Origin: Paramacrobiotus metropolitanus
Lineage: Eukaryota > Tardigrada > Eutardigrada > Parachela > Macrobiotidae
Assembly: GCF_019649055.1 (NCBI RefSeq)
Contig: NW_026570223.1
Span: 496,001-560,000 of the forward strand
Direction of reading: 5' to 3'
DNA length: 64,000 nt
Both the position numbers and the translations under genes were made by a program. The notes under the pieces are model-generated. The model was not told the origin of the DNA, made no database searches, and saw only the letters and a list, made by a program, of their open reading frames with translations. Shown in pieces: positions 38,075 to 48,041 of this stretch (position 1 is its first letter; each line of letters begins with the position of its first letter).

Positions 38075-38652
38075 GACCAGTTCGTGCTCCAGCCGTTTGT
38101 ACGGTCGGAGTTATCGGAAGTGGTGCTAGGCCAGCCGTTTAGGATGTAACGGCTTACTTCTCGGAGCTCCGGGTCGACCAGCGTCTCCTCCGCGATCGCT
38201 GCGACTGACAGCGGCAGGTGATTGGCGTTGTCGCTATGCACGGCACTCACGACGTTGTCCATGCCGAGACCGGATATGCCTTCCAGCTGCGTAGAATGCA
38301 GTGGCAGGCGGCTCAACCCGTCTGCTTGGCCGAAATCCTCCGTCCTGCGATACTCGATAGAAAAACTGTATCCCATGAGCAGCAGCGCCCAACGCTGTAG
38401 GCGGTTAGCGGTCACGACGGGAACGCCCTTCCGGCTGCCGAAGACGCTGAGAAGCGGCTTATGGTTTGTCAGCAGCGTAAACTCCCTCCCAGCGATGTAC
38501 TGGTGAAATTTCCTGCAACCAAACACCAGTGCCGAAGCTTTTTTCTCTATTTGGCCATAATTCTTTTTGGCCGCACTGAAACTCTTGGACGCGTGGGCAA
38601 TTGGTCGCTCTGTCCCGTCGGGGAACCGGTGGCACAGGACAGCACCAAGGCT
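38068..38652 (-). pseudogene. Retrotransposon RNase H region
   Basis: Follows the reverse transcriptase in the same frame after an in-frame TAA at 38650-38652, which falls just after the first catalytic Asp motif (ADAS). Later motifs include TLLTNHKPL and a DGLSRLP end, typical of Ty3/gypsy RNase H. Confidence 0.8.
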
Positions 38653-39849
38653 TTACTGTGAGGCGTCGGCAGCCAGCACCAGTGGCATTTCCGGGTTTAA
38701 GTGCACCAGGAATGTCGCCCGGACGATGTCCTTTTTCAGTTCTCGGAACTGACGAGCACATTCCTTTGACCAGTCCCATGTCACTCCGGTCTTCAGGAGA
38801 TTGTGGTAGACATTACACTTCGTCGATACATCAGGAAGGAACTTCCCGTAGTGATTTACCAAGCCAAGGAAGGCGCGTAGCTCGCTGACGTTCCTTGGTT
38901 CGTCCATATCCAGCAGTGCTTTGGCGCGGTCGCGCGATATGTGTCGGCCGCGGCTGTCCACCACAAAGCCAAGGTACTCCACCGATTCTTGCATGAACCG
39001 GCACATGGTCTGCTTGCGCGTCAGGCCGTTTTCTTCGAGCTGCTGCAGGACTTTTTCGAGGTTGCGGAGGTGTTCTTCTTCCGTCGCACCGTTGACAATA
39101 ATGTCATCTAGGTAGACAGCGACACCTTCACAGCCCTGCAGGATCCGCTCGACGATCTGTTGAAAGATGCTCGGACCACTGGCCACGCCAAACGGGAGAC
39201 GGTTGTAGCGAAACAGGCCTTTGTGTGTGTTGACCACAACCAGCTGTTTGCTCTCCTCGTCCAGCTCGATTTGGGCGTATGCTTCGGCCAGGTCGAGTGT
39301 ACTGAATTTGCTGCCACCATTGAGTTTCGCAAACAACTCGTCTGGTGCCGGGAGCGGGTACTTCTGGACATCCAGGGGGTCGTTCAAGCCTGTGCTGAGG
39401 TCCGCACATGTCCGGATATCACCAACCCGCTTCTGAGTACCGACGATCGGAGCTGCCTACTCGGCATGATCGACTGGTGTCAGGATACCGCGTTCCACCA
39501 GTCTGTCCAGGTCCTTCTCTACCGCATCGCGGAACGCGAAAGGCACAGTTCTGGCTCTACAGAACACCGGCTTTGCGTTCGGCTTCAGGTACAAATGTGC
39601 TTTGCACTGTTTGCAGGGCCCTAATTCGTCGCGGAAAACGGCTCGGTGGCGGTTCAGGACTTCGTCAAGCTTGAGGTCACCAGCGACCAGCCGGATGGAT
39701 GGCGCCTGGAGATCCTTGAGGCTTAGTCTGCTTAGATCCAGTGCCTGGATCCAATCGCGTCCAAGGACGTTGCCACCTTGCGCAACCACCACTATCGGCA
39801 ACGATTTCCGGGTCTGAGCGTGTGTGACCTTTACCGTGGCCGTTCCCAT
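38653..39849 (-). pseudogene. Retrotransposon protease end and reverse transcriptase
   Basis: Begins with the end of the aspartic protease (NVLGRDWI). The reverse transcriptase has YPLPAPDELF, FSTLDLAEAYAQI, RLPFGVASGPSIFQ and the active site VYLDDIIV. An in-frame TAG at 39457-39459 lies between protease and transcriptase. Confidence 0.88.
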
Positions 39850-40912
39850 AACACGTAAGGTATGGCCGGTGAAGCTGCGCAGTGGATGCGTGTATGGGAC
39901 CCGTTTGGGTGAACCAATCTGTCTCCACCGTGGTTATGGTGACACCGGAGCCTGTATCGAGCACCGTCGACACTGGGGTGCCGTTCAACTGCACTGGTAC
40001 GTAAATGGATTGCCCAATCGCGGCGTCAACCGACATGACGTCGAACTCTTCTTCGACCATCATGGTTCGCCGTCCATCTCGGCCTCGCTGTGACGGGTGC
40101 TTGCGGCTGCGGCATACTTTGGCGATGTGCCCTTTCTTCCCGCAATTCCGGCACACAGCGTCCTTTGCCCAACACTCTGTGCGCGCGTGGTTAGCTCCGT
40201 ATCCGGCGCACGGTGTGTCACCTCCGGGTCCACTTCGAACTGGCGCGTTGCCTCTGCCGCGTCCAGCTCCCTGTCTGTTTCCCCGCGCAAGGTTGCCTCC
40301 GCCTCTTCTCGGCGCGCCTTCGATCCTTGCTACTTCAGCGGCTGACTGGCCGCGCTTCGTACTCTTCGCGAGCTCGTGTTGTTGAGCCAATTCGAGCGCT
40401 TTTTCCAAGGTTGTAAAATCCTTGGTCATAAGGTGCTGCCGAGTTGCGTCATTAGTGACCCCGTTTAGAAATGTCGATGACATGTTCTTTTCGAGGTCAT
40501 CAGCAGGGAAGTTTCAGTTGATGTCTTTGCGGCGGAGTTTGTTGGAGAAATCAAGGAGAGTTTCTCCAGCGTCCTGCTGCAGTCGGAAGTAATTCGCCCA
40601 TTCGACGGTGGCATTAGTCTTCCTGACATAGGCCTGCTCGAGCTTGTCCACGATCTGTGCATTTGTATAATCATCAGGATCGCGGGGCAAGCACATCGAA
40701 TGTAACATTTCCATCGCTTCAACCCCAAGAGCGTCAAGCAGAATGGCCTTTTGTTCGTCGGTGTCCGTGACCTTTCGCAATTTGATGTAATTGCGATAAC
40801 GAAACTGCCAGCTGCGCCAGGTCATGGTCGCTGGCTCGAAACGGAGAAGGCCAGATCCGCTATCATCTTTGGACGGTGTAGAAGCAGGTGCAGAGGTAGT
40901 ACTGTTTGGCAT
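39677..40912 (-). pseudogene. Retrotransposon Gag, zinc knuckles and protease start
   Basis: Starts at an ATG 42 nt inside the 5' LTR edge. Gag is stopped by an in-frame TGA at 40514-40516 but continues in the same frame. A zinc knuckle CRNCGKKGHIAKVC is intact; a preceding one (CAGYGANHARTEC) has Tyr where the second Cys is expected. The protease motif VLDTGSGVTI follows, then the frame shifts near 39.93 kb. Confidence 0.85.
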
Positions 40913-40935
40913 GGCTGCGCGTATGAGTTAGGAAA

Positions 40936-40950
40936 CACTCCTTCACGCCA
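40936..40950 (-). promoter_or_regulatory. Primer-binding site of the retrotransposon
   Basis: TGGCGTGAAGGAGTG on the coding strand, beginning four bases after the 5' LTR. The TGG start pairs with the CCA end of a tRNA; the tRNA species was not determined. Confidence 0.7.
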
Positions 40951-40954
40951 GAAA

Positions 40955-41106
40955 TGTCACGTATTACCAAATACGTATATTTTATTTATTCCGCGAGCCA
41001 ACCAGAGAACTGACTAATCTGTAGACTGTATGTCAGGAATGTAAATATTCATAAAGGTTAACGTTGCTAAGCACTTGAAGTCGTATACAAAGTACATGCC
41101 GTCACA
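40955..41106 (-). repeat. 5' LTR
   Basis: 152 bp, paired with 36603-36754. The two differences are near the middle (T/C) and near the outer end (T/G). Confidence 0.93.
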
Positions 41107-41111
41107 CCCTA
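41107..41111. repeat. Target site duplication, right copy
   Basis: CCCTA, identical to 36598-36602. Confidence 0.9.
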
Positions 41112-43596
41112 CCCGGTGAATCTGATTTCATATACTCTGTAGTTACCTGGTTGTTCTTGATGAAATTTGCATGGACTGGCAAAACCTAACTCCTTTCGAG
41201 GTGCTAATGCCAAGGTACGCTAAAATAAATATGCGAGTTTCTTAAGAAGCACCATCAGCGGTGTTTCCGGACGGGCTTGTTTGCACGGAGCGCGAAGCGC
41301 GAGGTGCTGCAATTAACTGATCATCAAGACTACACGCTCCATAGCAGAGTATATACTTCCACAGCAGAGTTGTCTGACGCCAGAAAGCGCGTCACCGTCA
41401 CCTCTTTCCTATGGGATATGTGGAATTCCACAATATTGATTCCATTTCCAGTGGCACGTATAATTTTCATGTGGTACTGGAAATGCGTAACATATCTCAG
41501 TGGCTGTTGCTCGCGCTCGGTGCGATAATGTGGTTATCAACCACCACTAGTACATACATGATACAAAAGTACGTGTACGAAACCGCATAATTATTTCTTG
41601 TTAATGCTTGGTAGCGGTCAGGCTTTTTTGTATACTTAGTCTTGTGCTGATGGGTGTGTTTTAGAATTGGCATAAACTGGATTTTCCTTCTGTAATATGT
41701 CTGCTCTCTTGAAATGTAAACGGGGAAAGTTTTACTAGGCGCACATGTACTACATGCACATGTAGTCTAGCCGTGCGTGTGTGCCTGGCACTGCCTGCGT
41801 ATGTTCCCTGTATACGTACGCTTTGGGTCTTGTTTCCCAGCGGGATGCTCATATAAACTGGCTTGTTCCCTGCGGACTTAAGGGATTTGGCCCGGTACAC
41901 AGAATCCGTACAGTTCACACTTCACAGTGTACTCCAATTCAGTTCGAAATGTATTTATCATGCTATTGATTATGCAAATAAAAGGCACTGCTACCAAATA
42001 GCAGATGGGAAAGAGTTGTTACTGAGAAGAACAATTGTTACCTGGGAAAAAAAGTAACCGACGCTCAAGAAAGGCGTAAGCCGGTGTAACTCCACTTCTA
42101 ACGGGTTTATTGTGTCCAGCTTTATAGTTTATCGTTCGTGGACGCTCTCGTGTGCAAGCCACATTTAATCTTGCACCAGCCAGCCTTTAAACATCAGCCG
42201 ATCAAAATTGTGCGGTGCTCGATCGCGTCTACTTCAAGCCACGTCGCGCGACCGTTTTATGGAGCCAAGAATGTACTGACGATGGTGTTGCTTCCGCTAA
42301 TGAGCGATTCTTTGCTTGTAATGCCGGCTGTAATAAAGAAGAAAAAATTATGAAATCCATAAGTTATTATTGCTTACAGGCACAGCTAACATTTTTGTAA
42401 TTATTTCAAGTATAACTTCAGGGAATATGGAGAATACATACTCGTACTTGTATAGTTTTTAATGTTTGAAATCGAACTACATAGTGGTGTGTCCGCTTTA
42501 GCACTTTTTTATTTCAACGGGTATTACGTATTAAAGTACGCTGCATATTTCAAGCGTTATTGATTTTAATTTCTGATAAAATTTTTAAAGCCAGAGTAGC
42601 GCAAGAGATAGGAAAGCGATTAATTATAACAAGCTTCTAGCCACCCAGTTTTATGACATCAGTAAACTTAAAGCGCTACTTTAGCCGCTCATTGTTGTCA
42701 GCAACCGTTCTGTGGAAAATTATTAAAAAAATCTGAGCACAGTAAAAGATCAAGTTAATTTCTGCCCTGGATACGCATTTTCAGTTTGTAGTCCACGTAC
42801 GCTTGTACATATCCCTCGATTGGCTTATTGGCTTATTCACGACCTTAGCACCATTATTGAACCGCGGTCCCGTCAGTCGATTTCTTGGTATTGTCACGCT
42901 GTGTGCTTGATGTATAGAGCAGCCGCCCTCGGTGAATGCGGGTATAGATTCCATGCATTTCCTATCGAAATGCTCACTTTATTGCATCCTTTTTCCCTTG
43001 TTTCTATATTTTTCCCTTTTTGGGCAATAAACTATTATTTTATGGAAGCCCCGTGTCCTTCCACATCCATATTTATCTGTATTTCGATGGAGTGTTAGAC
43101 CTCCCTCGTGTCAATATGTACAGTATTACGCCGGATTGCGTTATATGTATTGTAATATGATACCAACTACCAAGTCACTGACTCCTTTGTGACACACGAA
43201 ATTCAGTGAGTTAAATGAAGCTGGGTTGTAATTGTTCTGCACTGTGTGTAAATCTAATTTTGATTAGGAACATTTAATAATATTAATTATTTTGGGAGCC
43301 AACCGAAACCTCTACCGTGTGGATTATTGCTATTTTTTGTCGATGTTTGAAATAAACTGACACAGTCACACAGTCGAATTTCTTTGTATATTGTTTACTT
43401 TAGGATTTTCTGGCCGCGCAACGTCGAATGTGTTCTCAAGCGAAAAACCCACATTTGGCACAATGGCATCATTTTATCAGCACATATCTAACGTTCTTTT
43501 ATTATGTACTCTTCTTGGGTGCTGCACAAAACGAAAAAATTTTAAAGCATCAACACCTTTCGGTTCAGAATGCATTAAAATTCCGGTAAAGCGAAA
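41112..43596. other. Intergenic region between the retrotransposon and cathepsin-like copy C
   Basis: No supported gene. Small palindrome ACTACATG-CA-CATGTAGT at 41749-41766. The right end is the 3' flank of copy C. Confidence 0.5.
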
Positions 43597-46431
43597 TCAG
43601 CATTGTGTAAAGGAGCTGCTGATGGAGACCGGTGTAGAAACCTACAAGGCACAATTCTCATATTATTTTCTTAGTATTATGTAGAGATCACAAAAATCGG
43701 CTAAAATAATGAAAACTCCCTTACCGTTTTTCCCGTGGTATCAACCGTTCCACAGGCTGCGGTTCCTGCTGTGCTTAAACCACAGATGAGGATTTTGCCG
43801 CTGCTCAGGCCCAGAAGGGCGTTAACTTTGCTGAACTTGGATGTAATGGCTGTTCCAATGTATTTACCAGTGGTGCCGGTAAACCAGTACTGCGGATTAT
43901 TAACGCCATCTAAGATGCAATAATTATGATTGTGAGAGCACAGTCGAAAGGGAAGGTAATATCACGTACCGTAGCTGTATGTTACTCCGTTCAGCACCGT
44001 CTGGGCATTGGCTCCACCGTACTCAGTGTAAATCTGACAGCTGTATTTGGTCGAACCAGTTGCAGCGGAGCAATAGCCGGCGGCGGTAGGCTATTAATAA
44101 TCGCTTCGATAAACTACTGCTTTGAAGAACCCTTATCAAAAAAAACAGGCACTCTTACATTTTGCAGCCAAAAATCAGTGGAGTCCTGTACATCCCATCC
44201 AACAATCGGTCCAGCTGGAGCGTTAAGGAACACTTTGCCGATTGGAACGGGAGCTCCAACGGGGGTCAGTTTGCCCGTGGAATCGACCGTCACTTTTACG
44301 GTGCAGTTACCTAAAGTTTTTCTTTCATCGTGGAATCATGCTGGTAATATAGCAGTTATTTTGTAATAGACGACTGTATGATCTTTTTTAGGCCATTATT
44401 GTTTGATCATGATTAAAAACTGAATTTGACAAGTGAAATTGAATTTCGAACGGTTGAAAGCGTATTAGGAAAATATACCATTGAAGGCGTATACTGCTGA
44501 GTTCATGTTGGAACTGTCCAGACGCACAATCTGATCGATACCGGTCGTGCAGAATGAGCTTGGGCAAGTGCCGGGAACGCGGATAATGGGCGCTGTGAAT
44601 GCACTTTCAATTCCGACGACATTGCTACCCCGTTCGATCCAGTAGACGCCCTGGTCGCCGAGCCCGGTGCCCCACGAGTTGGCAATCATCCAGTACGGGA
44701 TACCATTGCTATCCTTACACCAACCGATAATGCGTACAGCATGACCACCTTCTTTTGTGGCACCAGCGCCAGGTCCACGATATGCCCCTATTAAGATATC
44801 AAAATATATTTGATCGAAACGGGAATTATAAGAAGGGACCATCTGGTCGTGCAAACCTTGTGCGGGCTTCCACTTCTGCCAATCGGTCCAGATAGTGATA
44901 CTGGCGGTTATAGGACCGTTGGTCATAATCTCGGTTTGCATGTCCTTGACGATCTGGGCAATTTCGGTTTGGTCGTTGGGATCGTTGATGTAATGCGTCC
45001 AGTACGAATCATCTGTAAAACACAAACGAACATAAAGTCACATACAGTATACAAGCGAACATAAAATCGTCACATTACAGAAGATCGCTTGTTGTCTTTT
45101 AACACTTGGGACTTAAGAGCCAAATACACCGTATAACCTTTAATTCAAGCAGGGCTTTCACTGACAGCCACGATTAGTAAGCACAGTTTTAGATTATTGC
45201 TCTGGTTTGTTGAGAATCTGACCAAAATGCGAGCTGATATACCGGTATGTTTTGTACATTTAGCCGTTGCGGTTCTATGTTTTACGATAATCAACAACAG
45301 ACCTTGACGAAGATCGGCGGCAGGATTCGACGGTGTGTAGTTAGGGTTAGTGCATGTTGCTGGGCAGTTGAGCGGTATCGCTTGAGGAATTGCCGGATAC
45401 GGCTCACAGCCGACCATTTGGATATTGCCTCCCGTAATGTAGCCCTTCATGGCAGCATTCGAGTAGGCGGTGGCGGTGTTCCCTCCGTCATCGCAACTAC
45501 GAGACGATCCGTGTGTCATGGAACCTCATGTAGGAACCGTGCGTACCGTACTGTTTCCATGACTTACTTTTGTTGGCCAGTTTTCTGGGGTGTATAGCAT
45601 GCTGCTAGATGGAGTGCCGATACGTAGGTCTGATCGACTTGTCCGGATGCGATACACAGACGATCAGAGATCACACTGGCGGAAGAAACAGCCTATTCGT
45701 AAATGCAGAAAATTAATGGCAAGACCTGACTGATTCTTCGTTTAACTGATAGTGTTCAAGGAAAGCTGGAAAGGCATCGTGCTCTTATAAAAACGGTAGA
45801 TTCTACTCTTCTATCTTTATGGGGAAATCATACAGTGTCGAATACACTTCCCACTTACATATATGGCTTAGTTTAGAGTGGAATGCAAGTTTGAGTGCGT
45901 ATTTTTAGAGGTTAGACCTATGTAAACTGGAGCGAGATCGCAAGGTATTTGCAAACTTTTATAATCACTTACCCAGCACGTGCCGCACTGCCCCTGGTCG
46001 CGAATATCCTTGATGCTGTTGCAACCGGGCCACTGTGTCCGCGCATCAAAGCAGTCCGGGATAACCGCCACGGTTCGGCTTTTTCCACGGGACGGCCGGT
46101 TGAACTTGGGGTGCTTTTTCTTTTCCTCCTCGGTCAATGGTATTTCACCGCCTCGTCGACGCGGCGACGGGTCATCATTGTCATTACCGGAATCAGGCAA
46201 GCTGACATGCGGATGATGAGGACGGTGCGGTTTGATGTCTCCTTCGGGATCGGACGCTGCCAAGTGATCCACTGCAGGCAGGTAGACCGCATTGCTAATT
46301 TCCAAAAGGGCAGTTCAATCTAAAGGCTTCTGTTCTGAGTATTTTTATAAAGGTAGGCACAATGAGTGTTACCTGTACTGGCTGTACACAATGCCCACAG
46401 CAATTACCAGAAGGCCGAAGTGACGCACCAT
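43597..46431 (-). CDS. Cathepsin B-like cysteine peptidase with C-terminal extension, copy C
   Basis: Ten exons: 46373-46431, 45973-46294, 45568-45692, 45303-45496, 44857-45012, 44479-44787, 44159-44310, 43970-44090, 43725-43909 and 43597-43641, giving 555 residues. The signal peptide begins [17 protein letters not shown]. The leader is longer than in A and B, with a His/Pro/Asp-rich stretch, then [14 protein letters not shown] and IPDCFDAR. The catalytic motif is QGQCGTCW (Cys ~126), closer to the family norm than the CNTCW of A and B. His ~301 is in [10 protein letters not shown]; Asn is in NSWG. The extension keeps the pattern [20 protein letters not shown] and GKILICG. The last exon codes for [14 protein letters not shown], nearly the same as copy B. 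An alternative end 21 nt into the last intron would give REFSLF instead. Confidence 0.9.
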
Positions 46432-48041
46432 GGTTGACTCTTGAAGCAACTGGAGGAACCGAAAGCGACGCGGTCGGCAGCGACTGAACTCTCATGACTG
46501 ACTGCGCCACTACTTTATATATTATACGAGGTACTTGAGCGCTTTTTCTGTGCAGATATTGGCTCGGTTTTGTGGATCATTAAATTTTGCTCCACATAGC
46601 AATTTGGAGACGTTTTGTTGCTTTCTTCTGATAAAAAAGAATTAACAGAATTAACCTGGGTAGCAACTGGCGAGTGGCCTCCATATAGGTAAGTGAAGTA
46701 ATGGTTTCATTCAAGAAAGTTGTAAAACGGTATTAATGCCGGTCGCCAAGATCCATAAATATTCCAGATCCACGGGCCATAAATATCCCATTATCATGTA
46801 CTCGACTATCCACATTGTAAAATCGAGCGAGCTAACGTTTAACAATGAACCAAACCAATGCACCGGTCGTTCATATTTGTGCGCTTTTTGACCGCGTTTA
46901 TCAAAGGCCAAGTTCACGAAAGACTGCTATCGCGCGACTGGATAGTTTTACGGCCGTGAAAATATACTAACGGCTCTACGGCTTCTGTTGATAAGCATTT
47001 CTCTGTACATTCCCGGAAGTCATTAAGAAAAGCCAAAGACACTATAAAACCTAAACCAAGTTGTTCCCTGGATGCAGAAGGCCGTTTGTAAGCAATGTCA
47101 AAGAAATGAATGTCAGTCTTTCCTCCTGTTTGTTACATTATCCCGAAGGCATATGCAAGATATGTATCTGTTGCAATTTTAAATGAAAATTGCACGGATT
47201 TTGAATTCCGAATTATTTACCGTATTGCAAAGAAATAGGAAGTGTTTCTACTAGAGTCTCAAAAATATTATAACGTAGGCTTGGGCGAAGAGCAGAACTA
47301 TGGAACGCTGAAGCGCAGCCGAGCACTTTTTTCGCTAGAGTAGGTAATAATAGTCTAATTTACACAAACCAAGCTGTTCGTTACGCTAGCCGTTATCGAA
47401 ACCATATTTTCTCAATAAATTGGGCACTGTAAATTTTCACGGATGATTCATCTAGATGTGTCGTCAGTTACCCTCGATTTCGTGGTAGTCAGACACTGGA
47501 AGACAATACTTTGCTTGGAATATTGTATGCAATAAATTCTGGTGCACAATGCGGCAGTGAGGGATGATAATTCAAATATGCTACTGAAAAGGTAACACTC
47601 CTACTGCTATTATCATTTGTTCTAGTTATGTCGTTGCATGAGACTTTATGAGACGTGGATAACATTATATGAGCAACACTTAATCTTTGCATTTTTGAAT
47701 GCTATCAGGCAGTGACCGCATCCACTGAATTAGTTAGATGAGTAACTCAAAACTTTCCGAAGAAAGCAGATCATCACCGATAAGAGATCCCAATGAAACT
47801 TTGTCGTACTACTGCTTAATTAATATTTGCTGGCGGCTTAGAGCAGTGATAACACAAGCAGATGCCAGGTGTGATAAGTGCTGTCCAAAGCTGCAGAATA
47901 TCATACGCTCTTCGTAAACGAAATCCGTTAGTAATAATTAACATCTCCTGAGCTTAACCTTGTAGTTGTGCAAGCGTTTGCTTTCGTGTAAACGCGAGAC
48001 TGGAATAAAATTATATATGGTGGTACAATATTTAGGCTAAT
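46432..48041. other. Head-to-head spacer between cathepsin-like copies C and D
   Basis: 1.6 kb separating two divergent start codons. It holds the copy C TATA box. For copy D a TATA-like TTATATATGG lies only ~25-30 nt before the ATG, so its true promoter is unclear. No other gene was seen. Confidence 0.5.
46513..46521 (-). promoter_or_regulatory. TATA box of cathepsin-like copy C
   Basis: TATATAAAG on the minus strand, 82-90 nt upstream of the ATG, the same spacing as in copies A and B. Confidence 0.55.

Larger units (their letters stand above)
36603..41106 (-). mobile_element. Ty3/gypsy-type LTR retrotransposon, structurally complete but coding-defective
   Basis: A 4504-bp element on the minus strand. 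It starts and ends with TGTGA...GTGACA LTRs, has a primer-binding site four bases inside the 5' LTR, a polypurine tract against the 3' LTR and a CCCTA target duplication. Coding order is Gag, zinc knuckle, protease, reverse transcriptase, RNase H, integrase, the Ty3/gypsy order, with no envelope gene seen. The LTRs differ at 2 of 152 positions, so insertion was recent. The reading frame has several in-frame stops and at least two frame changes, so this copy should not be autonomous. It lies in a spacer and interrupts no recognised gene. Confidence 0.95.

Noticed and set aside
37628-38149. 173-residue plus-strand frame and other plus-strand frames at 37-40 kb
   Set aside because: They are antisense to the retrotransposon coding region.
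43701-43724. Read-through C-terminus (REFSLF) for cathepsin-like copy C
   Set aside because: The downstream exon 43597-43641 matches the terminal exon of copy B almost residue for residue.
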